Below are positions 1-7,035 of a DNA stretch of 24,645 nt, one piece after another. Source of the DNA: Sphingomonas sp. UBA4766 (lineage in GTDB: Bacteria; Pseudomonadota; Alphaproteobacteria; Sphingomonadales; Sphingomonadaceae). The notes beneath the pieces are model-generated. The model made no database searches. It saw only the letters and a program-made list of their open reading frames with translations, and had not been told where the DNA came from. The stretch's first letter is position 1. Every line of letters begins with the position of its first letter. Position numbers and translations under genes: made by a program. The DNA lies in assembly GCA_002403415.1 (NCBI GenBank), contig DHHS01000193.1, positions 580-25,224 of the forward strand, in the 5' to 3' direction.

Positions 1-26
1 CCGGTGAATAAGATGGGCTAGCCAAA

Positions 27-49
27 GAACGATCGTGCAAAGATCGTTC
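27..49. repeat. Inverted repeat GAACGA-N11-TCGTTC, copy 1
   Basis: The arms are perfect and extend to 8 bp (GAACGATC at 27-34, GATCGTTC at 42-49) around a 7-nt centre. A second copy with the same GAACGA-N11-TCGTTC geometry lies at 91-113, 64 bp further on. No T-run follows, so this is not a standard rho-independent terminator. All three plus-strand frames have a stop within the first 21 bases, so a plus-strand gene could end just left of it. An operator for a regulator other than the TAATG-N5-CATTA binder is the favoured reading, but this is inference. Confidence 0.5.
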
Positions 50-66
50 ACCAGCGCCTCGTTTTA

Positions 67-81
67 TAATGCACTACATTA
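67..81. promoter_or_regulatory. TAATG-N5-CATTA operator-like palindrome, site 1
   Basis: The sequence TAATGCACTACATTA is a perfect match to the 15-bp motif found in front of genes across the left part of the window. It lies downstream of the isomerase gene on the minus strand. It therefore most likely serves a leftward gene whose start is beyond the window edge. It sits between the two GAACGA-N11-TCGTTC repeats, so two regulators may act on the same promoter. Confidence 0.6.
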
Positions 82-90
82 ACTGAGGCC

Positions 91-113
91 GAACGATCAA
101 CTGCCTTTCGTTC
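91..113. repeat. Inverted repeat GAACGA-N11-TCGTTC, copy 2
   Basis: The arms GAACGA (91-96) and TCGTTC (108-113) are separated by 11 nt, exactly as in the copy at 27-49, while the 11-nt centres differ apart from their first two bases. Conserved arms with an unconserved centre are what a dimeric DNA-binding protein would leave. The start-to-start distance of 64 bp is about six helical turns, which would put both copies on the same DNA face. The repeat ends 10 bp beyond the stop of the isomerase gene. Confidence 0.5.
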
Positions 114-123
114 CACAACAGCG

Positions 124-777
124 TCATGGCGTGCGTCGGGTCAGCCCGGCGCGGTCCAGCCGCCAGCGCAGCGTGTCGATCCGGTCCTGCCCGAAAAAGG
201 GTTCGCCGCGAAACACCATGGTCGGCACGCCCCAATGGCCGGCGGCATCAAGCGCCGCCTGGTTGCGCTCGATCTCTTCCAGGTGATCGCCCTCGGCAAT
301 GGCCGCATCGAGCTCGGCCAGGTCCAGCCCGGCATCCGCCACCGCATGCTTGAGCAGGTCGCCCTGGTCCCACCCGCGGGTGCCGCCGAAGATCAGCGCG
401 GCCACCCGGTCGGCCAGTTCCACGCCCCGGCCCCGGCGATTGGCCTCCACCCCGAGCTTGGACAGGCGATAGATATAGGGCTGGTCCGGGGAGACCGCCA
501 TTGTCCGGAAATCCTGCACGATCGGATCAGGATCGGTCGGCAGCACCACCGGACGCCCCAGCATTTCGCCGCGGCGCATGCTGTCCATCGCGATGTAACG
601 CGGCGGCTTGCGGTTGGATGGATCGAACAGCGCCTGCGGATTGCGCACCGCCAGCGGCAGCACCACCCGCAGCTGAACATCGACATCATAGTCGTCGCGC
701 AACTGGAGCAGATCGGCCGTCGCCAACCGCGAATAGGGGCTGCGGAACGACCAGTATACATCGACGATTTCGCTCAT
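124..777 (-). CDS. 2-hydroxychromene-2-carboxylate isomerase-like DsbA-fold protein
   Basis: A 217-aa protein of the thioredoxin-fold DsbA/HCCA-isomerase (GST kappa-like) family. The N-terminal WSFRSPYSRLA segment (residues 9-19) matches the place where these enzymes carry the S-P-x-S glutathione-binding loop. The C-terminal GVPTMVF...FFGQDRID segment is also typical. Characterised relatives isomerise 2-hydroxychromene-2-carboxylate in naphthalene breakdown with glutathione, but most homologues have unknown substrates. The start at 777 is preferred over an in-frame ATG at 801 because AAAGAGGG (787-794) sits 9 nt before it. The gene follows the BVMO gene by 43 bp on the same strand and is probably co-transcribed with it. 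It is likely a cytoplasmic step of the same catabolic route; the exact reaction is unknown. Confidence 0.85.
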   Translation of the reverse strand: MSEIVDVYWSFRSPYSRLATADLLQLRDDYDVDVQLRVVLPLAVRNPQALFDPSNRKPPRYIAMDSMRRGEMLGRPVVLPTDPDPIVQDFRTMAVSPDQPYIYRLSKLGVEANRRGRGVELADRVAALIFGGTRGWDQGDLLKHAVADAGLDLAELDAAIAEGDHLEEIERNQAALDAAGHWGVPTMVFRGEPFFGQDRIDTLRWRLDRAGLTRRTP

Positions 778-820
778 GGTCCGGTTCCCTCTTTCGCGCA
801 TCAGGATTTTGCGCCCGCCG

Positions 821-2668
821 CTACTTGCTGAAGATCAGCCCCGCAAAGTCCCCCGAACGGCGCCAGGCGTCAATGTGCTGGAAGAAACCTCCCGCACCGC
901 CGGGGTGACCTTGCGAGCGGCGAAACTTCTCGTTCCAGCCCTGGCCCTCATTGTTCCAGAAGCCGGGCGTGCAATCCGCTGAGGTGACCATCGAGGGCTG
1001 CGCGGTCATAATCAGCTTGACCCAGTCGCTCACCGCCGCCTGTGTCGGCTCGATCTCGGCGAAGCCTTCCCGCTCGGCATAGGCGACCACTTGCGCAATG
1101 GTGTTGGCGTGATCGACGATGTTGTGCGGAATGTTGGAGACCATGTTGGCCGCCTGGTTCATTTGCACCGCAAAGGCATTGGGAAAGCCGTGCATGTGCA
1201 GCCCGTGAAGGGTCTGCAGGCCTTCGCCCCAATATTCCGACAGCATCTGACCCCCGCGCCCCTTGAGGTCGAAGCCGGTCTTGAGCTGGAAATTGGCTCC
1301 ATATTCGAAGCCCGAGGCATAGACGATGCAATCGACCTCGTAGAGCGTGCCATTCACCACCAGCCCGGTTTCGGTGATCCGCTCGACCCCCTTGCCATCG
1401 GTATCGACCAGCGTGGTGTTTGGCGCATTGAATGTGGGCAGATATTCGTCGCTGAAGCAGGGGCGTTTGCAGAGCTGCGAATACCACGGCTTGAGGTGCT
1501 CGGCGGTGGTCGAATCCTCAACCACGGTTTCAACCCGGGCGCGGATCTGCTCCATCTTCTCGATGTCCGCCTCCTCGAACGCCGCTCGAACCCGAGCGGT
1601 GGTTTGCTGGCCGGGAGCAACGCCAAAGACCTTGCGTAGCCGCGCCAGCAGCCGGGCGAGCCACAGCGGCGTGCCGCCCAGCGCCCGTTCGCGGATACGG
1701 CGCGAGATCTCGGTCCAGCCGTCGTTGATCAGGTCTTCGGTCGGCAAGCCGCCGCCCATATTCTCGACAAAATTGTCCATCCAGCGCTTCTGCCAGCCGG
1801 GCTTGGCAATGCTGGCGAACCATTCGGGATCGATCGGATGGTTGTTCCGCACATCGACCGAGGAGGGTGTGCGCTGGAACACGTAGAGCTGCCTTGCGGT
1901 CTTGGCGAGTTGCGGGATGCACTGCACGCTGGTTGCTCCGGTGCCGATCACCGCGACCCGCTTGTCGGCAAGCTTGTCCATCGGCGCCCCGTTCGCATCG
2001 CCGCCGGTATAATCGTAATCCCAGCGGCTGGTGTGAAACGATCGGCCCTGGAAATTCTCGATCCCCGGAATGCCGGGCAGCTTGGCGATGTGCAGCGGCC
2101 CGGTGCCGATTGCGACATACTTCGCGGTGAAATCGTCGCCACGGTTGGTAGTGATCCGCCACACCCGCGCGTCTTCCTGCCACTCGATGCTCGACACCTC
2201 GGTGTGGAACAGGGCCTTGTCGTAAAGGTCGTAATGCTTGGCGATCCGCTCGCAATGGGCGAGGATTTCCGGGCCGCGGACATATTTCTCGCTCGGCATG
2301 TAGCCGGTTTCGTCGAGCAGGGGCAGGTAGATCATCGCTGCCGTGTCGCAGCGCGCACCGGGATAGCGGTTCCAGTACCAGGTGCCACCGACCCCGCCGG
2401 CCTTGTCGATCAGCCGGAAGCTATCGATCCCCGCTTCCTTGAGCCGCGCGCCAACCACCAGGCCCGACATGCCCGCGCCGACAAAGGCGAAGGTCACATG
2501 ATCGGCCACCGGCTCACGCTCGGTATAGGGGGTGTAGGGATCGGCCGCGAGGGCGGCGAACTTGCCCGAGAGTCGCTGATACTGATCATTGCCGTCCGGG
2601 CGCAGGCGTTTCGCGCGCTCGGCGGCGTATTTCGCCTTGATATCAGCCTTGTCGAGCACGGTCGTCAT
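821..2668 (-). CDS. Type I Baeyer-Villiger monooxygenase (flavin-containing)
   Basis: A 615-aa FAD- and NADPH-dependent monooxygenase that would insert oxygen next to a ketone to give an ester or lactone. Visible elements are the FAD Rossmann motif GAGMSG (64-69), the GGTWYWNRYPGARCD segment (94-108), the BVMO fingerprint F-x-G-x-x-x-H-T-x-x-W-D (206-217), and the NADPH motif GTGATS (242-247). Length and the roughly 55-residue N-terminal extension before the FAD motif resemble the larger BVMOs that act on cyclic or bulky ketones. That substrate suggestion is inference. No signal peptide is seen. The promoter region (2669-2825) contains a perfect TAATG-N5-CATTA site. The isomerase gene follows in the same direction and the TetR gene lies immediately upstream. 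Confidence 0.93.
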   Translation of the reverse strand: MTTVLDKADIKAKYAAERAKRLRPDGNDQYQRLSGKFAALAADPYTPYTEREPVADHVTFAFVGAGMSGLVVGARLKEAGIDSFRLIDKAGGVGGTWYWNRYPGARCDTAAMIYLPLLDETGYMPSEKYVRGPEILAHCERIAKHYDLYDKALFHTEVSSIEWQEDARVWRITTNRGDDFTAKYVAIGTGPLHIAKLPGIPGIENFQGRSFHTSRWDYDYTGGDANGAPMDKLADKRVAVIGTGATSVQCIPQLAKTARQLYVFQRTPSSVDVRNNHPIDPEWFASIAKPGWQKRWMDNFVENMGGGLPTEDLINDGWTEISRRIRERALGGTPLWLARLLARLRKVFGVAPGQQTTARVRAAFEEADIEKMEQIRARVETVVEDSTTAEHLKPWYSQLCKRPCFSDEYLPTFNAPNTTLVDTDGKGVERITETGLVVNGTLYEVDCIVYASGFEYGANFQLKTGFDLKGRGGQMLSEYWGEGLQTLHGLHMHGFPNAFAVQMNQAANMVSNIPHNIVDHANTIAQVVAYAEREGFAEIEPTQAAVSDWVKLIMTAQPSMVTSADCTPGFWNNEGQGWNEKFRRSQGHPGGAGGFFQHIDAWRRSGDFAGLIFSK

Positions 2669-2778
2669 TATGCAAACCCCTCATCTGGCGCGTGCGCTGC
2701 ACCGCATGGCCCGCCGCACGGGCAGGCTGCGACCCTTCGCGTTGGGCTGGCGGCGTAGCGCAGCAGTCCTCGCTGCAT

Positions 2779-2793
2779 TAATGCATTACATTA
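2779..2793. promoter_or_regulatory. TAATG-N5-CATTA operator-like palindrome, site 2
   Basis: The sequence TAATGCATTACATTA is a perfect match to the shared motif. It lies 110 nt before the BVMO start and within 35 bp of the end of the tetR gene, so it is placed to control the BVMO-isomerase pair. It also overlaps a short palindrome, GCATTAATGC (2775-2784). The flanks are much more GC-rich than the site. Confidence 0.7.
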
Positions 2794-2825
2794 GATTGTC
2801 AAGCAAGCGCGGTGCGCGCCGGTGC

Positions 2826-3446
2826 CTAGACCGGTGCGCTCAGATAGGCCGCCTGGCAGGTGGCCGCTTCCCGGACCGCGGCGTCAATCGGCGGCGCTCC
2901 CCCCGCTTCGACCGCGCGGGCAAAGCTCACGGCCTGCACCATCGCGATGACGAAACTCTGCCGCATCCTGGATTCCAGCCTCGCAAGTGGGATGTGCGGG
3001 AGGCAGGCGATGATCTCCTCGCTCAACCGCACGAAGCTGTGCGCCCCGGCATCGACGATCAGCTTGGCGTAGTCGAATCGCGGATCCGACACGAATTGCA
3101 GGCAGAACCGCGCGTAGACGCGGCCGTTCTCTTCAAGACAGGCCTCCAGGAACGGCCCGATCGCCGCTTCGACCAACGCCGCCAGCCGGGCCTGAGGATC
3201 GGCTTCGGTGACCTGTTCCAGCCGCACCGCCCGTTCCGCCTCAATCTCGCGATAACGTTTGGCGAAGACTTCCTCGATCAGGCTTTCGATGCTGCCAAAA
3301 TGGTAATGAACCGCGCTGGGATTGCGCGCGCCGGCATCGGTGGTGATCATTTTGACCGAGACCGCGCCCAGCCCCTTTTCGGCGATCAGCCGCTCGGCGG
3401 AGCGCAGCAATTCCGCCTTTGTGTCCTGACGGCTCGAAACTTCCAT
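2826..3446 (-). CDS. TetR-family transcriptional regulator
   Basis: A 206-aa protein with the usual TetR layout. The N-terminal helix-turn-helix covers about residues 12-52, and the recognition region is around ITTDAGARNPSAVHYHFGS (34-52), including the family's Y-H-F signature. A helical ligand-binding domain of about 150 residues follows. It probably represses nearby genes until a small pathway molecule binds. The gene lies between the hydrolase and BVMO genes on the same strand. TAATG-N5-CATTA palindromes occur at surrounding promoters and are its likely targets. I see no such site in its own upstream region (3447-3554), so autoregulation is not supported. The start at 3446 has a modest GAGAG Shine-Dalgarno. 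Confidence 0.92.
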   Translation of the reverse strand: MEVSSRQDTKAELLRSAERLIAEKGLGAVSVKMITTDAGARNPSAVHYHFGSIESLIEEVFAKRYREIEAERAVRLEQVTEADPQARLAALVEAAIGPFLEACLEENGRVYARFCLQFVSDPRFDYAKLIVDAGAHSFVRLSEEIIACLPHIPLARLESRMRQSFVIAMVQAVSFARAVEAGGAPPIDAAVREAATCQAAYLSAPV

Positions 3447-3554
3447 AACACTCTCAGTCCATTCCTGGCATCAGCTCCGCCCGCTAGATTGGCCTATCAT
3501 TGTGCCGCGCGCGATAGCAAGCCGGGGCAGACGGGGGGCGGGGGAGGCCTCGCC

Positions 3555-4598
3555 TCACCGATGCGCTGTTGTCCCCATGGCTGTGACAACGCGTTCAATG
3601 GCATCGGCAATCTGTGTCGGCACCTCCTCCTGCAGGAAGTGCCCCGCCTGGGTTTCGGTCACCGGGGCTTTTGGGAACATGGCGGTCATCGCGGGCAGAA
3701 TGCGGGCGAGGATCGGGTCGCGCATCCCCCAGACAATCTCCGTCGGCACATCGAGCTTTTGGGCATAGGCCTCGACCTCGCTCATCAACGGAAATGTCGG
3801 GTGATCGGGGCCCGTCGGCACCATCCGCATTAGCGCGAGCGGGCCCTTGATGTTGCCGCTATCGCGCACCGGGCGCGCATAGAGCGCAGCCACCTCCGGC
3901 GGGATCGATGCCGGATCGCCCTGAGTCTCGTGCAACCGATCGAACACCGAGACGACATTTTCGAGCAAGATCTCGCCGACGATGGGCGTGGCGGCAATGG
4001 CGTGGGGCCGTGAGAGCTCGAACTTCTCCTTGGGCGCCATGAACCCGGTGTTGAGCAGCACCATGCCCCGCAGCAGCTCGGGCGAGCGCATCAGGGCACC
4101 GAGTCCGACCGCGCCGCCCCAGTCCTGCCCGACATAGACCACGCCGTCCAGATCGAGCTGGCGCAGCGCGGTGTTCATCCAGCGGACGTGGTTTTCGAGC
4201 GTGTGCTGGCTTGCCGGGATCTTGGTGGAAAAGCCCAGTCCCACCATGGTCGGCATGATCAGCCGCATCCGATCCGTGGGGAGTTCCTTCCCGATCTTGC
4301 GGTAGAGAAGGCCATTGGTCGGGTTGCCGTGCTGGAGATAGACCGGGGTGCCGGTGCCGACCTCCAGCATGTGGATCTTGATCCCCGGCTCGACTTCGAC
4401 AAGGTAGCTCTTATAGCCTTCGGGCAGGGCGGCAGCGGCATAATCGGGTAGCGCGAAGGCCTCGAAATCGCCCGAGGCGGTTGTGACTGTGCCTGATCCC
4501 TGCGGCGTCACCACCGCACCATCACGGGTCATCCACCACGTGCCCACAATCGTCGGTACCGCCACAGCGCCGAGCCCGATCAGCAACTTTATGATCAT
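3555..4598 (-). CDS. Membrane-anchored alpha/beta hydrolase, haloalkane dehalogenase-like
   Basis: A 347-aa alpha/beta-hydrolase. The oxyanion-side motif is HGNPT (90-94, Asn92). The nucleophile elbow is GQDWGG (157-162), giving Asp159 with Trp160 behind it. The acid is Asp294 in WGMRDP, and the base is His320 in AGHFLQE. Asp-His-Asp with a halide-binding Asn and Trp is the arrangement known for subfamily III haloalkane dehalogenases. Epoxide hydrolases share the Asp nucleophile but not normally the Asn/Trp pair. Residues 1-22 form a hydrophobic segment with no clear cleavage site, which suggests a membrane anchor with a periplasmic catalytic domain. The start at 4598 is preferred over 4637 because GGGAGA lies 7 nt before it. 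TAATG-N5-CATTA site 3 is 46 nt upstream. Dehalogenase activity itself is unproven. Confidence 0.85.
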   Translation of the reverse strand: MIIKLLIGLGAVAVPTIVGTWWMTRDGAVVTPQGSGTVTTASGDFEAFALPDYAAAALPEGYKSYLVEVEPGIKIHMLEVGTGTPVYLQHGNPTNGLLYRKIGKELPTDRMRLIMPTMVGLGFSTKIPASQHTLENHVRWMNTALRQLDLDGVVYVGQDWGGAVGLGALMRSPELLRGMVLLNTGFMAPKEKFELSRPHAIAATPIVGEILLENVVSVFDRLHETQGDPASIPPEVAALYARPVRDSGNIKGPLALMRMVPTGPDHPTFPLMSEVEAYAQKLDVPTEIVWGMRDPILARILPAMTAMFPKAPVTETQAGHFLQEEVPTQIADAIERVVTAMGTTAHR

Positions 4599-4644
4599 TT
4601 CAATATCTCCCGTGCCTGCCAGCGCGCATGCCGACATTGCAATT

Positions 4645-4659
4645 TAATGCATAGCATTA
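4645..4659. promoter_or_regulatory. TAATG-N5-CATTA operator-like palindrome, site 3
   Basis: The sequence TAATGCATAGCATTA is a perfect match to the shared motif. It lies 46 nt before the hydrolase start codon, in the 92-bp gap below the small membrane-protein gene, so it is placed to control the hydrolase gene. Confidence 0.7.
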
Positions 4660-4690
4660 GACTTCGCTCTATCGCTGTTCAGCGTCGAGA

Positions 4691-5089
4691 TCAAGCGTCG
4701 CGCGGGGTGCCCGTGGTGCGCGCTGCGAGGAACAGCAGGCCGACAAACACGAGTTCGGCAATAAACCGGCCGGGCAGGATCGGCGCGCCATGGACAACAC
4801 CCGCGACAATCCGCCCCACCGCGAACAGGCCGAACATCATCATCGGCGGATAGTACCACACGCGTTGCCTACGGATCAGCGCCAGCAGCAGACACAGGGC
4901 GATGGTCAGGCACAAGCTGGCCAGGGCGGCGATCATCGAGCTGAGGCCCAGGCCGCCTTCCGGCACAGGAAAGCCCCAGAACCGGGCGGCCGACGCTGGC
5001 CTTGTGAGCCATGTTATGCCTTGCGCGCCGAAGATCAGCGCCAGTAACGCAGGCGGCAGTTGGACGATCACTCCAAGGTATCTTGTCAT
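4691..5089 (-). CDS. Small four-helix membrane protein (possibly DUF4345-like)
   Basis: A 132-aa integral membrane protein with about four hydrophobic segments (near residues 7-28, 48-72, 80-100 and 106-125). Short polar links include RRQRVWYYPP between segments two and three. The overall pattern, with an early GAQGITWLT and a conserved-looking WYYPP, resembles DUF4345-type proteins of unknown function; this comparison is from memory and uncertain. The start at 5089 was chosen because coding for hydrophobic helices begins there. The open frame upstream to 5332 runs through the palindrome at 5146 and antisense to the start of the sulfatase gene. It lies upstream of the hydrolase on the same strand and divergent from the sulfatase, and is likely co-regulated with both. 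A role in transport or membrane accommodation of the substrate is speculation. Confidence 0.7.
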   Translation of the reverse strand: MTRYLGVIVQLPPALLALIFGAQGITWLTRPASAARFWGFPVPEGGLGLSSMIAALASLCLTIALCLLLALIRRQRVWYYPPMMMFGLFAVGRIVAGVVHGAPILPGRFIAELVFVGLLFLAARTTGTPRDA

Positions 5090-5145
5090 CGGAGCCTTTC
5101 GGGTTGCGGCGCGGACGGATCCCGTGATCGCCAGATTGCCTTTCC

Positions 5146-5160
5146 TAATCGTATACATTA
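5146..5160. promoter_or_regulatory. TAATG-N5-CATTA operator-like palindrome, site 4 (one mismatch)
   Basis: The sequence TAATCGTATACATTA differs from the motif at one arm position. It lies in the divergent gap between the membrane-protein gene (start 5089, 56 nt away) and the sulfatase gene (start about 5241, 80 nt away), so one bound regulator could control both directions. Confidence 0.6.
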
Positions 5161-5240
5161 ATCTCTGTCCAGTGGCGACGTGGGAACAACAGCCGATCCG
5201 GCTGTGCCGACCAAGTCGATTGGCCGTGTGGCGCGCGGAA

Positions 5241-6926
5241 ATGGGGCGGAAGATGTTTAGGAAAATTGGAATCATCGGGCTTGTCGCGGTGCTGCTGATC
5301 GGTGCGGTGGGGTGGTTCAACCGAGCGATCATCGTTCAGTATATTGCGCTGAACCGAGCAAAGGCGAACCGGATTGAGGCTGGGCCGACCCGCATCGTCC
5401 AATGGGACCAGGGGCCTGCCGAACCGGCCGCGCCGCTTGGCGATCGTCCTCCAAACATTGTGTTCATCCTGCTCGATGATCTGGGCTATAATGACATCTC
5501 TACCTTTGGCGGCGGTATTGCGGGAGGGCGAGTGCCGACCCCCAATATCGACAAGCTGGCCGCGCAAGGCGCGATCTTTTCTCAGGCCTATTCCGGCACC
5601 GGCACTTGCGCGCCGTCGCGTGCGATGCTGATGACCGGGCGATATCCCACACGCACCGGGTTCGAATTCACGCCCACGCCCAATGGCATGACCAGCGCGT
5701 TGTCCGCGTTCGCTTCGGGGCGAAAGAAAACGCATTTGCCCGAGCTTCAGGTCAATCCCGAAATCAATGACGACATCCTGCCGTTTAAGGACAAGGGGCT
5801 GCCGGGGTCGGAAATCACGATTGCCGAACTGCTCAAACGGCGCGGCTATCACACCGTGCATATCGGCAAATGGCATCTGGGGAACCGAAAGGATTTTCTG
5901 CCAAATGCGCAGGGGTTTGACGAAAGCTTGTTGATGCACAGCGGGCTGTATTTGCCCGAGGATGACCCGGGCGTCGTCAACGCCAAGCTCGATTTTGATC
6001 CGATCGACAAGTTCCTTTGGGCTGCGCTGAGCTTTGCCGCGTCCTATAATGGCGGTGCGCCGTTCAAGCCGGGCGGCTATCTCACCGACTGGTGGACCGA
6101 TGAAACGCTGCGAGTGATCGAGGCCAACCGCAACCGACCGTTTTTCCTCCACCTCGCCCACTGGGCACCGCACACCCCGCTACAAGCGACCAAGGCGGAT
6201 TTCGACGCGGTCGGCGAATTCGGAACGCATCGCGAGCGGGTCTATGCCGCGATGATCCGCGCAGTGGATCGCAGCATCGGGCGGGTGATGGACAAGCTGG
6301 AGGCCGAGGGGCTGGCCGACAACACCATCGTGGTGCTCAGCAGCGATAATGGCGCGCCGGGCTATATCGGCATACCCGAGGTCAACGCACCGTATCGCGG
6401 GTGGAAGATCACATTGTTCGAAGGCGGCATCCGCGTGCCGATGTTCGTCAAATGGCCACAACGGATTGCGCCGGGCACGGTCGTCAATACGCCGGTCACC
6501 CATGTCGATCTGTTCCCCACCCTCGCTGCCGCCGCTGGCGTGGCCTTGCCGCGCGATCGGGTGATTGACGGGGTCAACGTCATGCCCGCCGCCTTTGGCA
6601 CGGGTCCGGTGACGCGCAAGGACGACGCGATCTTCTGGCAATCGGGAGCCTATCGGGTGGTGCGCGCGGGCGACTGGAAGTTGCACGTCGATGGCAATCA
6701 GAAAAAGATCTGGCTGTTCAATCTTGCTGCTGATCCGGGCGAACGGAACAACCTTGCGGTCAAGCAGCCGCAGAAAGTCGCCGCGCTGAAGGCGCTGCTC
6801 GCCGCGCACCACGCCAATGCGGTACCATCGCTGTGGCCGCACAGCCTGATCAGCCCGATCGTGCTTGACAAGACGCTCGACCAGCCCGTCGCCGACGGGG
6901 ATGAATATGTCTTGTGGCCCAATTAA
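5241..6926 (+). CDS. Formylglycine-type (type I) sulfatase, membrane-anchored
   Basis: A 561-aa sulfatase of the alkaline-phosphatase superfamily that hydrolyses sulfate esters. The C-A-P-S-R motif (123-127) has the Cys that a maturation enzyme converts to formylglycine; no such enzyme is encoded here. Metal and active-site groups are visible: Asp79-Asp80 in FILLDDLGYND, Lys210 and His212 in HIGKWHLG, His311 in HWAPHTP, Asp369-Asn370 in SSDNGAP, and Lys389. Residues 9-26 are a hydrophobic anchor without an obvious cleavage site, so the catalytic domain is probably periplasmic. The start is uncertain among GTG 5226, ATG 5241 and ATG 5253, as none has a strong Shine-Dalgarno; 5241 is a compromise. 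TAATG-N5-CATTA site 4 lies 80 nt upstream. The true substrate (aryl, steroid, alkyl or sugar sulfate) cannot be read from sequence. Confidence 0.93.
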   Translation: MGRKMFRKIGIIGLVAVLLIGAVGWFNRAIIVQYIALNRAKANRIEAGPTRIVQWDQGPAEPAAPLGDRPPNIVFILLDDLGYNDISTFGGGIAGGRVPTPNIDKLAAQGAIFSQAYSGTGTCAPSRAMLMTGRYPTRTGFEFTPTPNGMTSALSAFASGRKKTHLPELQVNPEINDDILPFKDKGLPGSEITIAELLKRRGYHTVHIGKWHLGNRKDFLPNAQGFDESLLMHSGLYLPEDDPGVVNAKLDFDPIDKFLWAALSFAASYNGGAPFKPGGYLTDWWTDETLRVIEANRNRPFFLHLAHWAPHTPLQATKADFDAVGEFGTHRERVYAAMIRAVDRSIGRVMDKLEAEGLADNTIVVLSSDNGAPGYIGIPEVNAPYRGWKITLFEGGIRVPMFVKWPQRIAPGTVVNTPVTHVDLFPTLAAAAGVALPRDRVIDGVNVMPAAFGTGPVTRKDDAIFWQSGAYRVVRAGDWKLHVDGNQKKIWLFNLAADPGERNNLAVKQPQKVAALKALLAAHHANAVPSLWPHSLISPIVLDKTLDQPVADGDEYVLWPN

Positions 6927-7005
6927 TACGGGAGTGAAAATTGCGAGCGGACGGTGCCGGATGACGGCGTCCGGATAGCTGCGGGAACCACGCTGAACTA
7001 GGTTC

Positions 7006-7020
7006 TGTGCGCCCCGCACA
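7006..7020. terminator. Short hairpin between convergent genes
   Basis: TGTGCG-CCC-CGCACA forms a 6-bp GC-rich stem with a 3-nt loop, between the stops of the sulfatase gene (6926) and the MBL hydrolase gene (7036). Its position suits transcription termination in either direction, but no U-tract follows on either strand, so this is a weak call. Confidence 0.3.
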
Positions 7021-7035
7021 GCTGACACGGCGGCG

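Noticed and set aside
27..49. Reading the palindrome at the left edge as a rho-independent terminator.
   Set aside because: No T-run follows on either strand, and a twin with the same spacing lies at 91-113, which fits a binding site better.
1..51. Possible leftward GTG start at 51 reading off the window edge.
   Set aside because: Only 17 codons are visible, there is no convincing ribosome binding site, and the frame runs through the GAACGATC palindrome.
1838..2758. Long plus-strand open frame opposite the BVMO gene.
   Set aside because: It is the antisense shadow of a clearly conserved enzyme; its translation has no recognisable domain. Similar antisense frames opposite the sulfatase, polA and purH genes were dropped for the same reason.
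3447..3554. Possible TAATG-N5-CATTA site upstream of tetR, around the TATCATTG at about 3496-3503.
   Set aside because: Only one imperfect half-site is present and no partner arm at the right spacing.
5325..5339. GAGCGATCATCGTTC, similar to the GAACGA/TCGTTC arms.
   Set aside because: It lies inside the sulfatase coding sequence, has one arm mismatch and a centre of only 3 nt instead of 11.
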